Positions 17,392 through 26,071 of a stretch of DNA of 64,000 nucleotides are shown piece by piece. The notes beneath the pieces were generated by a model. That model saw only the letters and a program-made list of their open reading frames with translations, searched no databases and had not been told where the DNA came from. This DNA comes from Myxococcales bacterium (lineage in GTDB: Bacteria; Myxococcota_A; Polyangia; Polyangiales; Ga0077539). The stretch is from contig JAEUKI010000009.1 in NCBI GenBank assembly GCA_016793325.1, positions 1 to 64,000 on the forward strand, given 5' to 3'. Every line of letters begins with the position of its first letter. The stretch's first letter is position 1. The position numbers and the translations under genes were made by a program.

Positions 17392-18777
17392 ATGCACAGC
17401 GTCGCCTTCGGCTCCCTGCCGAACGGAACTCGAACCGTGGTCATCCACCGACCACACCTCCACCGCGCTGCGGTCACCGCCCTCGTGGGCGTTGGCTCGC
17501 GCTACGAGACCCCGAAGAGCAACGGGCTCTCGCACCTACTCGAGCACATGCTCTTTCGAGGAACGGCGAAACACAGCGACGCACACGCCCTCAACGACGC
17601 AATCGAACGCCTCGGCGGCGATCTCACCGCGACCACCCACGCGGACTACAGCACGTACGAGCTCAGCGTTCCCCCCGACGCTGTCGGCCGCGCGTGCTCC
17701 ATCGTCGGCGCGATGCTCTGCTCGCCAGCGATGGGCCAGCTCGACGTCGAGAAGGCCATCGTCCGCGAAGAGATCCTCGAAAACGTCGACGACGACGGTC
17801 GCCTGCTCGACCCCGACACCCTCTCGCGACGTCAGGTCTTCGGCAAACACCCGCTCGGGCTCCCCATCACCGGCTCGATCGACAACGTCGAGCGCTTCAC
17901 CGACCGCGACCTCCGCGCGCACCACGAGCACTATTACGTCGGCGCCAACGTCGTCGTGGCCGTGTGTTCGCCGCACGCGACCGACCGCGTTCAACGCATG
18001 ATCGACAAGGGCTTCGCCACGCTGAGAGAGGGCAAGCCCCGCGTCCCGACGGTCGCGAGGATCAAGCAGCGCCGGGCGAGGATCGAGTATTTTCCGCGCA
18101 TGGGGAGCCAGACCTGCGTGCGCCTCGCGTTCGCGACCCCCGGCGAAGGCGCCGAGATGGCCCGCGCCATCGAGATCCTCGCCCGCGTCCTTCACGACGG
18201 AATGTCCACGCGCCTGCACCGCCGCATCTGCGACGAGCTCGGCCTCGCCTACGACGTCAGCGCGGGGCTCGAGCTCTTTCGCGACGTCGGCGTCTTCGAT
18301 GTCGGCGCGTGCGTCGCGCACGAGAGCGTCCCGCGGCTCGCCAAAGAAGTCCTCACGATGCTCGGGGACCTCGCGCTCGAAGGCCCAACGGCCGCCGAGG
18401 TCGACAAAGCCGTGCGACGCTACTCGTTCGAGCTCGACGCGCTCGCGGACGATCCCCATGCGCTCGCGCGCGAGTACGGCTCGAGCGCGCTCTGGGGTCG
18501 GCCCCTCGACCTCGACGTCACACGCAAATCGCTCGCGGGCATCACCGTCGAATCCGTGCGCCGCGCCGCGCGCGTCGTGTTTACGCCCATGCGGTTGAAC
18601 CTCACGCTCGTCGGCGACCTCTCGCGCGACGAGCGCGCGGCGGTGCGCTCGGCTGCCCGCTCGTTTCGCGAGCGATTTTCCAGGGCGCTTTGCACTGGAG
18701 CGTGGCGCCCACCGGCGCGCGTGCTCGTCCGCCCCGCCGTCGCGCGCGCCGCGCTCAGCGCCGCATGGACCCCCTGA
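17392..18777 (+). CDS. M16 family zinc metallopeptidase
   Basis: The 461-residue protein is an M16B (insulinase/processing-peptidase-like) protease. The inverted zinc motif is LSHLLEHMLFRGT (His48, Glu51, His52) and the third ligand is Glu127 in IVREEILEN, the family spacing. There is no signal peptide, so it is probably cytoplasmic, or exported by another route. The second domain (~190-420) is present, with LLARVLHDGMST-like and TLVGDLSRDE segments. The gene stands alone after a 500-bp non-coding region and is followed on the same strand by the SprT-like gene, 69 bp on. Confidence 0.92.
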   Translation: MHSVAFGSLPNGTRTVVIHRPHLHRAAVTALVGVGSRYETPKSNGLSHLLEHMLFRGTAKHSDAHALNDAIERLGGDLTATTHADYSTYELSVPPDAVGRACSIVGAMLCSPAMGQLDVEKAIVREEILENVDDDGRLLDPDTLSRRQVFGKHPLGLPITGSIDNVERFTDRDLRAHHEHYYVGANVVVAVCSPHATDRVQRMIDKGFATLREGKPRVPTVARIKQRRARIEYFPRMGSQTCVRLAFATPGEGAEMARAIEILARVLHDGMSTRLHRRICDELGLAYDVSAGLELFRDVGVFDVGACVAHESVPRLAKEVLTMLGDLALEGPTAAEVDKAVRRYSFELDALADDPHALAREYGSSALWGRPLDLDVTRKSLAGITVESVRRAARVVFTPMRLNLTLVGDLSRDERAAVRSAARSFRERFSRALCTGAWRPPARVLVRPAVARAALSAAWTP

Positions 18778-18846
18778 GCGAAGTCGAAGCGCACTTGCCC
18801 GAGCACGCTCACTCGGAGCACTCTTCGGTTCTCGTAGAGCACTCGC

Positions 18847-19668
18847 ATGGACCCCTCGCCGCGCCAGGCTGAGTTCGCGCTGTTCGCGACCTCGGATGAC
18901 CCAGAGTGCGTTCGCCGCGCGCTCGAGGCTCGCATCGCGAAGAGCGCGCGCCAAGACGTCCGCCTGCGCCTCACCGAAAACTCGCACACGATGCTGTCGA
19001 CGCGCTTCGTCGACGGCGTTCGAACGCTGCGGTTGCACAGGATGTTCGTCGACGCGCCCGCGCCCGTGATCGACGCCGTCGGCATCTACATCGCCCGCGG
19101 AGACCGCACCGCAGGGGCGCTCATCGACGCGTTCGTCGAAGACAACCAGCACGCGATCGTGCGCAAGCCGCGGCGACCGACGCCCCTCGATCCCCGCGGA
19201 GAAGCGCACGACCTCGACGAGATCCAACGCGCGCTCTCCGCCGAGTACTTCGAAGGATCGGTGAGCATCCCGATCGGCTGGGGCCGCGCCGGGACGGCCC
19301 GCGGGCGCCGCGGGCGCCGCACGATTCGCATGGGCGTCTACCTCATCGATCAGCGCGCGATCCGGATTCACCCCGCGCTCGATCAGCACTGGGTGCCGCG
19401 GTTCTTCGTCGAGTGGGTCGTGTTTCACGAGATGGTCCACCACGTCGTTGGTGTGCTCCCCGCGGGCGACTGCGCGAGCTCGAGCAAGCCGCGACGCGAT
19501 CTGCACTCGCCCACGTTTCGCGAGCGCGAGCGCGCGTTTCGCGAGTACGAGCGCGCGCAAGCGTGGGAGCGCGAGAACCTCCCGAGGCTCATCGCGTCTC
19601 GCGCGCGCGACCGCGACGCGCACAACGCGAAACACAAATCGCAAAACGCAAGCCGCGCACGGGCGTAG
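18847..19668 (+). CDS. SprT-like zinc-metalloprotease-fold protein
   Basis: The 273-residue protein has HEMVH (His194, Glu195, His198) in FHEMVHHVVGV, followed by an Arg-rich segment with HSPTFRERERAFREYE, which supplies the probable third ligand His. This is the layout of SprT-like proteins. Residues ~20-130 (LRLTENSHTMLSTRF, HRMFVDAPAPVIDAVGIYIA) match the N-terminal half often found in these bacterial relatives. The C-terminus is basic. Substrate unknown. Likely cytoplasmic. Confidence 0.8.
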   Translation: MDPSPRQAEFALFATSDDPECVRRALEARIAKSARQDVRLRLTENSHTMLSTRFVDGVRTLRLHRMFVDAPAPVIDAVGIYIARGDRTAGALIDAFVEDNQHAIVRKPRRPTPLDPRGEAHDLDEIQRALSAEYFEGSVSIPIGWGRAGTARGRRGRRTIRMGVYLIDQRAIRIHPALDQHWVPRFFVEWVVFHEMVHHVVGVLPAGDCASSSKPRRDLHSPTFRERERAFREYERAQAWERENLPRLIASRARDRDAHNAKHKSQNASRARA

Positions 19669-19729
19669 CGACGATTTCGTCGACGCTTGTCGTCGAGGCG
19701 TCCGTGCAGTAGATGTTGTCTCCCCATCG

Positions 19730-20698
19730 ATGAAGCTTGTGATCGAGCGCGGGCGGGTTGTTCCGTTCGAAGCGCTACCCGCGAGGAGCATCGCTCTCGA
19801 CGGGTACGTCCAAGGGCCGGCCATCGACGCGGAGAGCGAGCGATACAGCTTCGACCACCACGCGGGCTGCGTTCGACACGCGACGCGCGCGACGTGCGAG
19901 CAAGTGCGCGACGCCATCGTGCTCGGCTTGGATCCCTCGGGATTCACCGTGTTTTGCAACGACGTCGACCTCGACACTGCGCTGTCGCTCTGGCTGCTCG
20001 CCAACCCGCACCGCGCTGCTGAAGAGCTCGTCGGACAGCTCGTCGTCGCCGCAGGGCACCTCGACGCGCACTCGGGCGCGTGGCCCATCGGTGAAGCGAT
20101 GCGCCACGTCGTCGAGTGGCTGAGCGAGCCCGAGACCACCGCTCGCGCCAACGGGACCTACTGGACGATGAACGACGCGCAGCTCGCGCGGCTCATCGGC
20201 GACATGAGCCGACGCGTCGACGTGTACACGCACGGACAAGCGCGCGCGGACGTCACGCGCTTCGAGATCGACGAGCGCTACGAGATCGAAGAGCGCGGTA
20301 CAGACTGGGTGCTCGCGCGGACCGTCGGCACGCGCTCGCACGCGGCGCTCTTTCGCGACGGGCACATTCGCGTGGTGATCTACCGGCAATTGCCGGACGG
20401 TTCGTACGGGTACACCGTGGCGAAGCGAAGCGAGTTCGTGAAGTTTTTTCCGGTCGGAGAGATCCTCGCGAAGCTCGACGAGCGCGAGGCAGGCTGGGGC
20501 GGAGGAAGCACGATCGGCGGCGCTCCGCGCAACGCAGACGGGTCGCGATCGAGGCTTCCGCCCGCAGAAGTGTTCGCGATCGTCGAGGACGTCGTGAAAG
20601 CGAGCCGCGCGGCGTGCGCCAATCGAATCGAGTTCGAGCGGCGTTCGACCCCGCCGATCGCGCCGGACGTGACCGTGAAGATGCGGGCGATTCGTTGA
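19730..20698 (+). CDS. DHH-motif protein of unknown function
   Basis: The ATG at 19730 is chosen because the protein sequence looks conserved only from MKLVIERGRVVPFEALPARS; the frame is open upstream. It has SFDHHAGC (Asp42-His43-His44) and NDVDLDTALSLWLL with acidic residues, and AAGHLDAHSG. This recalls DHH-family phosphoesterases, which use Asp/His clusters to bind Mn. However, the order of motifs does not clearly match RecJ or NrnA, so the family link is tentative. It sits 61 bp after the SprT-like gene on the same strand. Confidence 0.65.
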   Translation: MKLVIERGRVVPFEALPARSIALDGYVQGPAIDAESERYSFDHHAGCVRHATRATCEQVRDAIVLGLDPSGFTVFCNDVDLDTALSLWLLANPHRAAEELVGQLVVAAGHLDAHSGAWPIGEAMRHVVEWLSEPETTARANGTYWTMNDAQLARLIGDMSRRVDVYTHGQARADVTRFEIDERYEIEERGTDWVLARTVGTRSHAALFRDGHIRVVIYRQLPDGSYGYTVAKRSEFVKFFPVGEILAKLDEREAGWGGGSTIGGAPRNADGSRSRLPPAEVFAIVEDVVKASRAACANRIEFERRSTPPIAPDVTVKMRAIR

Positions 20699-20807
20699 CA
20701 CTCGGGGGTCTGTTCGCCATGGTCTGTGGACTCCCCTCGCGCGAGCGCCCCGCCCAACGACGGGCCAACACTCGCTCGACGCGCAGGTGATCGGAGGATT
20801 GCATCCA

Positions 20808-21134
20808 ATGGCTCAGGGAATTCAGACGGTTGGCGACCAGAACTTCGAGGCCGAGGTAGTCTCGTCCGACCTGCCAGTGCTCGTGGATTTCAGCGCGGTG
20901 TGGTGCGGGCCCTGCAAAGCGCTCGAGCCCATCGTGAAGGAAGTCGCCGGCGAATACGCAGGCAAGCTCAAGGTCGTGAAGGTCGACATCGACGAGTCGC
21001 CGGGCGTCGCAGCGCGGTTCGCGATTCGCGGAGTTCCGACGGTGATCGTCGTGAAGGGCGGACGCGAGGTAAAGCGTCAAGTCGGACTCGTGCCGAAGCC
21101 CAAGCTCGTCGCGCTCTTCAAAGACGAGCTGTGA
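20808..21134 (+). CDS. trxA: Thioredoxin
   Basis: The 108-residue protein is a standard thioredoxin: VDFSAVWCGPCK with the CGPC active site (Cys33, Cys36), KVDIDESPGVAARFAIRGVPT containing the cis-proline, and VKGGREVKRQVG. The start is ATG 20808 because GGAGGA lies 9 nt upstream; the GTG at 20787 would precede this ribosome binding site. It is the general cytoplasmic dithiol reductant. It ends 43 bp before the end of the convergent pseudokinase gene. Confidence 0.96.
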   Translation: MAQGIQTVGDQNFEAEVVSSDLPVLVDFSAVWCGPCKALEPIVKEVAGEYAGKLKVVKVDIDESPGVAARFAIRGVPTVIVVKGGREVKRQVGLVPKPKLVALFKDEL

Positions 21135-21177
21135 TCACAGCGTAGGGGGCCGATCGATCTCGAGACGCGCGCGGCGC

Positions 21178-22821
21178 TCACTCGTCGAGCAGCTCGATTT
21201 CGCCCGTGTCCACGTCGGTGAACTCGCGCGGGGGCTCGTTGGTCTGCAGCTCGCGCGCGGCCTGGAGCAAGCGCGGATCGATTCCATCGAGGTCGCGCTT
21301 GGGTGACGGCCGCGCAGGTGCCGGCGCGGGTGACGCGGTCGGCAATCCCGTCGCCATCCCGGGAATCTTCGGGACACGCGGCGCCGCAGGCGCGGGCCCA
21401 ACGGACGGCGGCGGAGCCACCGCGGCGCCCGGCGCGGCCTTCGGCATCGACGGCATCGCAGGACGCGCAGGACCACCGGGCATCGGCGGACGCGCGGCGG
21501 CTGGGGGCGGCGCAGTCGCCGAAGGAGGAATCGTCGTCCCGCTCTTGTTCGGCGGCGGAACGCTCGCGCGCGGCTTGCTCGGCACCGACGGGACCGACGG
21601 CATTGGCGCGGGAGGCCCCGGCATCGACGGACGCGCGGCCGGTGGCGGTGGCCCACCAGCGCTCGGGCCGCTCATCGGTCGGCCGATTCCCACGCGCGCT
21701 GCGGGCATCGCCGGCTGCGTCGGGACGTGGTTCGGATTGGGACCCGATGAAGGCATGGGCGGCCCTGGCCGACGCGAGGGGACGCTCGGAAGCGCTGGCG
21801 CGGGCGCTGGTGTCGGCGCGGGCGCGGCATGTTGCGGCACCACGGGAGCCGCAGCCGGCTTCGCCGAGGGCGCAGGCGCGACCGTCGTCGAATCACCGCT
21901 GTCATCTTCGCTCGGCTTGGGCGCCTCGATCGTCGGCAGGGGCGGCTCTTGCGGGCGTCGATCGAAGCCGCAGAGCTTCGACAGCCCGTTCAACAGCGTG
22001 CCCTGCCCGCCGGGGCGCTTCGTTCGATCGCGCTCGAGCAGCTGTCGAATCGACGCGGCGATGTCCGCAGGAACACCCGACTCTTCGAGCCCGTGCGGTG
22101 AGGGTGTGCCCGACAGAAGCTCGGCCGCGATCGCTCCGATCGCGAAGAGATCCGCGGTCGCCGTGACCTTCTTGCCCGCGACGACCTCGGGCGCGACGTA
22201 CGCGACCGCTCGCGCAAACGCCCGCAATCGAGGCTGGATTCTCTCCGGTGGAATCGATCCGACGATCGCCCCGTTCGTCAGCACGACGCCCTTGGCCGTG
22301 AGCATCACGTTCTCGGGACGCAGCGCCCCGTGCGGCGTCGCCGAGTGCAACGCAGACGTGGCCGACACGATCGCGAGCAAGAGCCTCAGCGCTTCTTCTT
22401 GGCCGATCCCCAGGTTTTGCGCGGCGCGCGCGTCGAGCACGTCGCGGAGCGTGACGCCTTCGACGCGCGGGTACGTCACGAACAAGATGTCGTCCGCGAG
22501 CCCCACTTCGAGGTGCATCGCGCAGCCTTGAATCGTGCGCCCCTCGAACATCTGCAGCTGCGTCCCGAGGGTCTCGGCCTCGCCCACGTTCGGCGCGAGC
22601 GCTGGTGAGATCACCTTGAGGATCACGTCGCACTTGTTGACTCGATCGCGCGCGACGTAGGTCGTCCCGAGCGGGCCGAAGCCGAGCACGCGACGGATCT
22701 CGAAGCGCCCATCGAGCAAATCACCAGGGGACACTGGGAGTTCGAGCGCGCTGCCGCAGTGGGCGCACTCGATGACACCCGGTTCGACCGGCGCCGCGCA
22801 GTATGGACAGGTCAGGGACAC
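21178..22821 (-). CDS. Zinc-ribbon protein with Ser/Thr pseudokinase domain
   Basis: The N-terminus is a zinc ribbon (CPYC...CAHC: Cys5, Cys8, Cys19, Cys22). Residues ~40-270 have a Hanks-kinase fold: Gly loop GFGPLGTTYV, VAIK-like lysine in VILKV (Lys69), and YVAPEVVAG. The catalytic loop reads PHGALRPENV (164-166 HGA in place of HRD) and the DFG position is LTNG. Two essential Asp residues are therefore missing and it should be catalytically dead. Residues ~285-520 are a Pro/Ala-rich disordered linker, ending with acidic EFTDVDTGEIELLDE. It lies downstream of dut, 118 bp apart on the same strand. Probable ATP-binding or scaffold role (inference). Confidence 0.88.
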   Translation of the reverse strand: MSLTCPYCAAPVEPGVIECAHCGSALELPVSPGDLLDGRFEIRRVLGFGPLGTTYVARDRVNKCDVILKVISPALAPNVGEAETLGTQLQMFEGRTIQGCAMHLEVGLADDILFVTYPRVEGVTLRDVLDARAAQNLGIGQEEALRLLLAIVSATSALHSATPHGALRPENVMLTAKGVVLTNGAIVGSIPPERIQPRLRAFARAVAYVAPEVVAGKKVTATADLFAIGAIAAELLSGTPSPHGLEESGVPADIAASIRQLLERDRTKRPGGQGTLLNGLSKLCGFDRRPQEPPLPTIEAPKPSEDDSGDSTTVAPAPSAKPAAAPVVPQHAAPAPTPAPAPALPSVPSRRPGPPMPSSGPNPNHVPTQPAMPAARVGIGRPMSGPSAGGPPPPAARPSMPGPPAPMPSVPSVPSKPRASVPPPNKSGTTIPPSATAPPPAAARPPMPGGPARPAMPSMPKAAPGAAVAPPPSVGPAPAAPRVPKIPGMATGLPTASPAPAPARPSPKRDLDGIDPRLLQAARELQTNEPPREFTDVDTGEIELLDE

Positions 22822-22939
22822 GAGGTCAGACGCTCCAGACGAAGCGATCGTACACTGAATGCCGCTCGCACGAGAGCTTGAAACAACACGAAAACCAACA
22901 CGCTACTCCGCGGCTCGCGCGAAGTCAGCAAACCACCGG

Positions 22940-23404
22940 TCAGCCGCCGGTCGATCCGAAACCTCCGGCCCCCCGACCGGTCTCGTCGTGCGCGTCCACC
23001 TCGACGATTTCGGCGCGAAACACGGGACAGATCACGAGCTGCGCGAACCGCTCGCCGCGCCGAATCGTGATCGGATCGCGGCCGAGGTTGATCACCAACA
23101 CCTGGAGTTCGCCGCGGTAGTCGTCGTCGATCGTTCCGGGCGCGTTGACGAGCGCGAGGCCCTCGCGGCGCGCGCGACCCGAGCGCGCCCGCACCTGCCC
23201 CTCGAACCCTGGAGGAACGGCGATCACGAGACCCGTCGCGATCGTCGTTCGCTCTCCGACCCCGAGGACAATGTCGTTGCTCACGGCCGCGACGAGGTCG
23301 AGGCCCGCGGCTCCGTCCGTCGCGTACGAAGGCATCGGGAGGTCCTTCGCGTGCGCGAGCCTTTGCACCGCGAGCTTCACCGAGGGCCTGTTCGCGTCGC
23401 TCAC
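22940..23404 (-). CDS. dut: Deoxyuridine 5'-triphosphate nucleotidohydrolase
   Basis: Trimeric dUTPase, 154 residues (family about 150). Motifs in order: SYATDGAAGLDLVA (I), RARSGRARREGLALVNAPG (II/III region), GTIDDDYRGELQVLVIN (III), ERFAQLVICPV (IV), and the C-terminal Gly-rich arm GRGAGGFGSTGG (V). It hydrolyses dUTP to dUMP and PPi, keeping uracil out of DNA. Its start ATG overlaps the rnc stop (ATGA at 23404-23401), so the two are translationally coupled. Confidence 0.97.
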   Translation of the reverse strand: MSDANRPSVKLAVQRLAHAKDLPMPSYATDGAAGLDLVAAVSNDIVLGVGERTTIATGLVIAVPPGFEGQVRARSGRARREGLALVNAPGTIDDDYRGELQVLVINLGRDPITIRRGERFAQLVICPVFRAEIVEVDAHDETGRGAGGFGSTGG

Positions 23405-24168
23405 GACTCGCTCCTGTCTCCACCGTTGGACGCTGTTTCGCCGCTCGATTCAGCGCCCTTCGCGTCGAGCGCCTCGAGCGCAGCGCGCGCGGCGGACTGC
23501 TCGGCGTCCTTCTTCGAGCGCCCTCGCCCGCGGGCCACCACGATGCTCTCGGCCTCGAGCTCGACCTCGTGTTCGCGGTCGTGATCGGGCCCGTACGTCG
23601 CCACCAATCGATAGCGCGGCGTGACCTTGTGCGAGGCTTGCAAGCGCTCTTGCAGCGTGGACTTGAAGTCCTCGACACCTTGCGCGACGACGCGATCGAT
23701 CCGGTCCGAGAGCGCGAGCAGGACGACCGCGCGCGCGGACTCGAAGCCACCATCGAGATACACCGCGGCGAACACGGCCTCGAGCGCGTCTGCCAGAAGC
23801 GATGGCCTCGTGCGTCCGCCCGTTCGCTCTTCGCCGCGGCCGAGCCGCATCGCGAGCCCGACGCCGGTGCGCGTGGCCACTTCGGCGAGCGAGCTCTCGT
23901 TGACGACCGCCGAGCGAAGCCGCGACAAGACGCCCTCGGGCGCGTTGGGAGAGCGCAGCCAGAGGGCCTCGGTCACGACGACGCCGAGCACCGAGTCGCC
24001 GAGAAACTCGAGGCGCTCGTTGTCAGCGCCGAAGCGCTCGACCTGCTCCTTGGGCGCGTGGTGCTCGGACGACCAGGACCTGTGCGTCAGCGCGGCGCGC
24101 AGCGCGAGCGCGTCTTTGAAGTGATAACCGAGCGCTTGTTGCACGCGGTCGAGGTTGCTGTCGGTCAT
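23401..24168 (-). CDS. rnc: Ribonuclease III
   Basis: 255 residues, slightly longer than E. coli RNase III (226). The catalytic RIII motif is ERLEFLGDSVLG (Glu51, Glu54, Asp58), followed by the second acidic cluster in GRTRPSLLADALEAVFAAVYLD. A dsRNA-binding domain spans ~170-240 (FKSTLQERLQASHKVTPRY, GRGRSKKDAEQSAARAALEA). It processes rRNA precursors and, probably, the rpsO-pnp leader. It follows the SDR-like gene by 30 bp and overlaps dut by 4 bp. Confidence 0.97.
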   Translation of the reverse strand: MTDSNLDRVQQALGYHFKDALALRAALTHRSWSSEHHAPKEQVERFGADNERLEFLGDSVLGVVVTEALWLRSPNAPEGVLSRLRSAVVNESSLAEVATRTGVGLAMRLGRGEERTGGRTRPSLLADALEAVFAAVYLDGGFESARAVVLLALSDRIDRVVAQGVEDFKSTLQERLQASHKVTPRYRLVATYGPDHDREHEVELEAESIVVARGRGRSKKDAEQSAARAALEALDAKGAESSGETASNGGDRSES

Positions 24169-24198
24169 GTGTTCTGTTGCGGCTGCGGCGACTTCGGG

Positions 24199-25308
24199 TC
24201 ACGCGAGGGGATCTTCGACCATCGTGCTCTCGCGGGCTTCGTCGCGCGAGCGCTTCTCCGCGAGCCGATCGCGCACGTACTGAACGATGGCGTCCGCGTA
24301 CGAGTCGAACGAAGGGCAGTGAATGTTGTACGGCTCGAGGATGTCCCTCGCGGTGCGGGAGTCGTACATCACGTCCGTCGCGAGCTGCTCGAAGAACGCG
24401 CGCGGCGAGCGGAGCAGCCGCTCGAGCACCGGGGCGCGAAGGACCGCGCGGGTGACGTTGGCGGGGATGAACCCGCGGGGCATCTTGCGGCCCGCGATCG
24501 ACGAGAGCAGCTCGAACACGCGCTTCGCGTGCAACGGCGCCGGATCGACGAGGTGCAGCGCGCGCGACGCGGCGCCCGGCTCGTCCATCACGGCCACCGA
24601 CGCCCTGGCCACATAATCAATCGGAACGAGGTTGAGCGGCGCGTTTCCCCGCGCGGGCAGCGGGAGCGAGAGGTCCGCGGGAGCGGTCAACACCAAGAGC
24701 ACCAGCAGATAGGGCCCGTCGAACCGATCGATCTCGCCCGTCCGCGAGTCGCCCACGACGAGCCCCGGCCGCAGCACGGTGATGGGCACCTCGTCGAACG
24801 CCCTTTGCACGAGGCGCTCGGCGACGAAGCGGGTCCGCTCGATCTCCGTGCGAAACGTCTGGCCTCGGTCGAGCTCGTCTTCGAACACGGTCCCCGTTCG
24901 ATCGCCGCTCACCGCCGCCGTCGACTCGAACACGAGCCGCCGCAGCGCGGGCGCGTGCCGCGCGAGCTCGAGCACCTCGCGCGTCCCGCCGATGTTGAGC
25001 GCGCGCGCCTCGGCGAGGTCCGCGCCCTCGTACGAGACGTGGGCGTGATGTTGAATATGTGTGATCTCGCCGGCGAGCGCCTTCCACTCGAGCCCCGACA
25101 GCCCGAGGTCGATCGCCGAGCAATCGCCCTCGATGACGGCCATCCGACGGCTGTGCGGCGAGCGATCGACGTACGTCCGCGCCTCTTCGAGGAACTTCGT
25201 CCGCGCGAGCAGCGACACGCGCGCCTCGGGCTTGCGCTCGAGCACCTCGAGCGCAACGCGCCTCGCGATCATCCGAGGAAATCCAGTGACCAACACGTGA
25301 TCGCTCAT
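24199..25308 (-). CDS. NAD(P)-binding extended-SDR / thioester-reductase-like protein
   Basis: The 369-residue protein starts at ATG 25308, inside ATGA shared with the coaE stop. It resembles the NAD_binding_4 group (fatty acyl-CoA and thioester reductases): LVTGFPRMIARRVALEVL at the N-terminus, VIEGDCSAIDLGLS, ITHIQHHAHVSYEGAD, NIGGTREVLELA, RLVFESTAAVSG, TVLRPGLVVGDSRTGEIDR, VPIDYVARAS. The expected catalytic YxxxK is not seen; its place reads IERTRFVAERLV. The glycine motif is also altered (TGFPRMI). It may be a non-enzymatic or specialised member. Clustered with coaE, rnc and dut. Confidence 0.78.
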   Translation of the reverse strand: MSDHVLVTGFPRMIARRVALEVLERKPEARVSLLARTKFLEEARTYVDRSPHSRRMAVIEGDCSAIDLGLSGLEWKALAGEITHIQHHAHVSYEGADLAEARALNIGGTREVLELARHAPALRRLVFESTAAVSGDRTGTVFEDELDRGQTFRTEIERTRFVAERLVQRAFDEVPITVLRPGLVVGDSRTGEIDRFDGPYLLVLLVLTAPADLSLPLPARGNAPLNLVPIDYVARASVAVMDEPGAASRALHLVDPAPLHAKRVFELLSSIAGRKMPRGFIPANVTRAVLRAPVLERLLRSPRAFFEQLATDVMYDSRTARDILEPYNIHCPSFDSYADAIVQYVRDRLAEKRSRDEARESTMVEDPLA

Positions 25309-25943
25309 CGGCGCTCCTCTCGACGGCCGCGCGCCCACGGCGGGCCTTCGCTCGCGACGATCGTCGCGTACAGCTCTTCGGATCGCACGATCACTCGGTC
25401 GACGCCGCGCGAGTTGTCCACGACCCACCGAGCCTCGGCGACCTTCTTCGCGAGCGGCCACTGCGCGCCGATCCGCGCGCGGGCCTCTTGTTCGCTGAGC
25501 TTGTCTCGCGCCATCACGCGCTCGCGCTGGACGTCCGCGCGCGCCGTCACGACCACGAGGCCCGCGAGCATGCGGTGCGTCCCGTTCTCGACGAGCAGCG
25601 CCGCTTCGTAGAGGCCCCAGCGCGCCCCGTCGTCCGAGAGCGCCGCGAAGCGGGCCATGCTCTCTTGCGCGATCCGAGGAATGACAATCGACTCGAGCGC
25701 GCGTCGCTCCGTCGCGTCGCCGAAGACGCGATCGCCGAGCCGTCGTCGGTCGAGCGTCCCGTCCGGCGCGAGAAACTCACGGCCGAAGCGCTCGAGCACG
25801 AGCGCGAGCCCCTCGGTGCCCGGAGCGACCACGTCCCGCGCGACGCGATCGGCGTCGATCACCGCGACGCCGCGCGACGCGAAGATGCGCGCGACCGTGC
25901 TCTTTCCACAGCCGATCCCGCCGGTGAGCCCGAAGACTTGCAT
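25305..25943 (-). CDS. coaE: Dephospho-CoA kinase
   Basis: ATG 25943 begins the family N-terminus MQVFGLTGGIGCGKSTVARI with the P-loop GGIGCGKST. Further signatures are GVAVIDADRVARDVV, DRRRLGDRVFGD, WGLYEAALLVENG and DKLSEQEARARIGAQWP. The 212 residues match the usual ~200. It phosphorylates dephospho-CoA at the ribose 3'-OH, the last step in coenzyme A synthesis. The frame is open upstream, but those residues do not match the family. First gene of the coaE-SDR-rnc-dut cluster, divergent from the MerR-TPR gene. Confidence 0.96.
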   Translation of the reverse strand: MQVFGLTGGIGCGKSTVARIFASRGVAVIDADRVARDVVAPGTEGLALVLERFGREFLAPDGTLDRRRLGDRVFGDATERRALESIVIPRIAQESMARFAALSDDGARWGLYEAALLVENGTHRMLAGLVVVTARADVQRERVMARDKLSEQEARARIGAQWPLAKKVAEARWVVDNSRGVDRVIVRSEELYATIVASEGPPWARGRREERR

Positions 25944-26071
25944 GCGCGCCGCCGAGCATCGCACGGTCGCCGGCCCCTCGCAGCCAGCGATCTCGACGAG
26001 CCCCACGTTCGGCAAAGCATTTCGAACCGCGCTCGGTTCTGTGCTGTAGTCCCATTCGAAACGCGCAGCCC

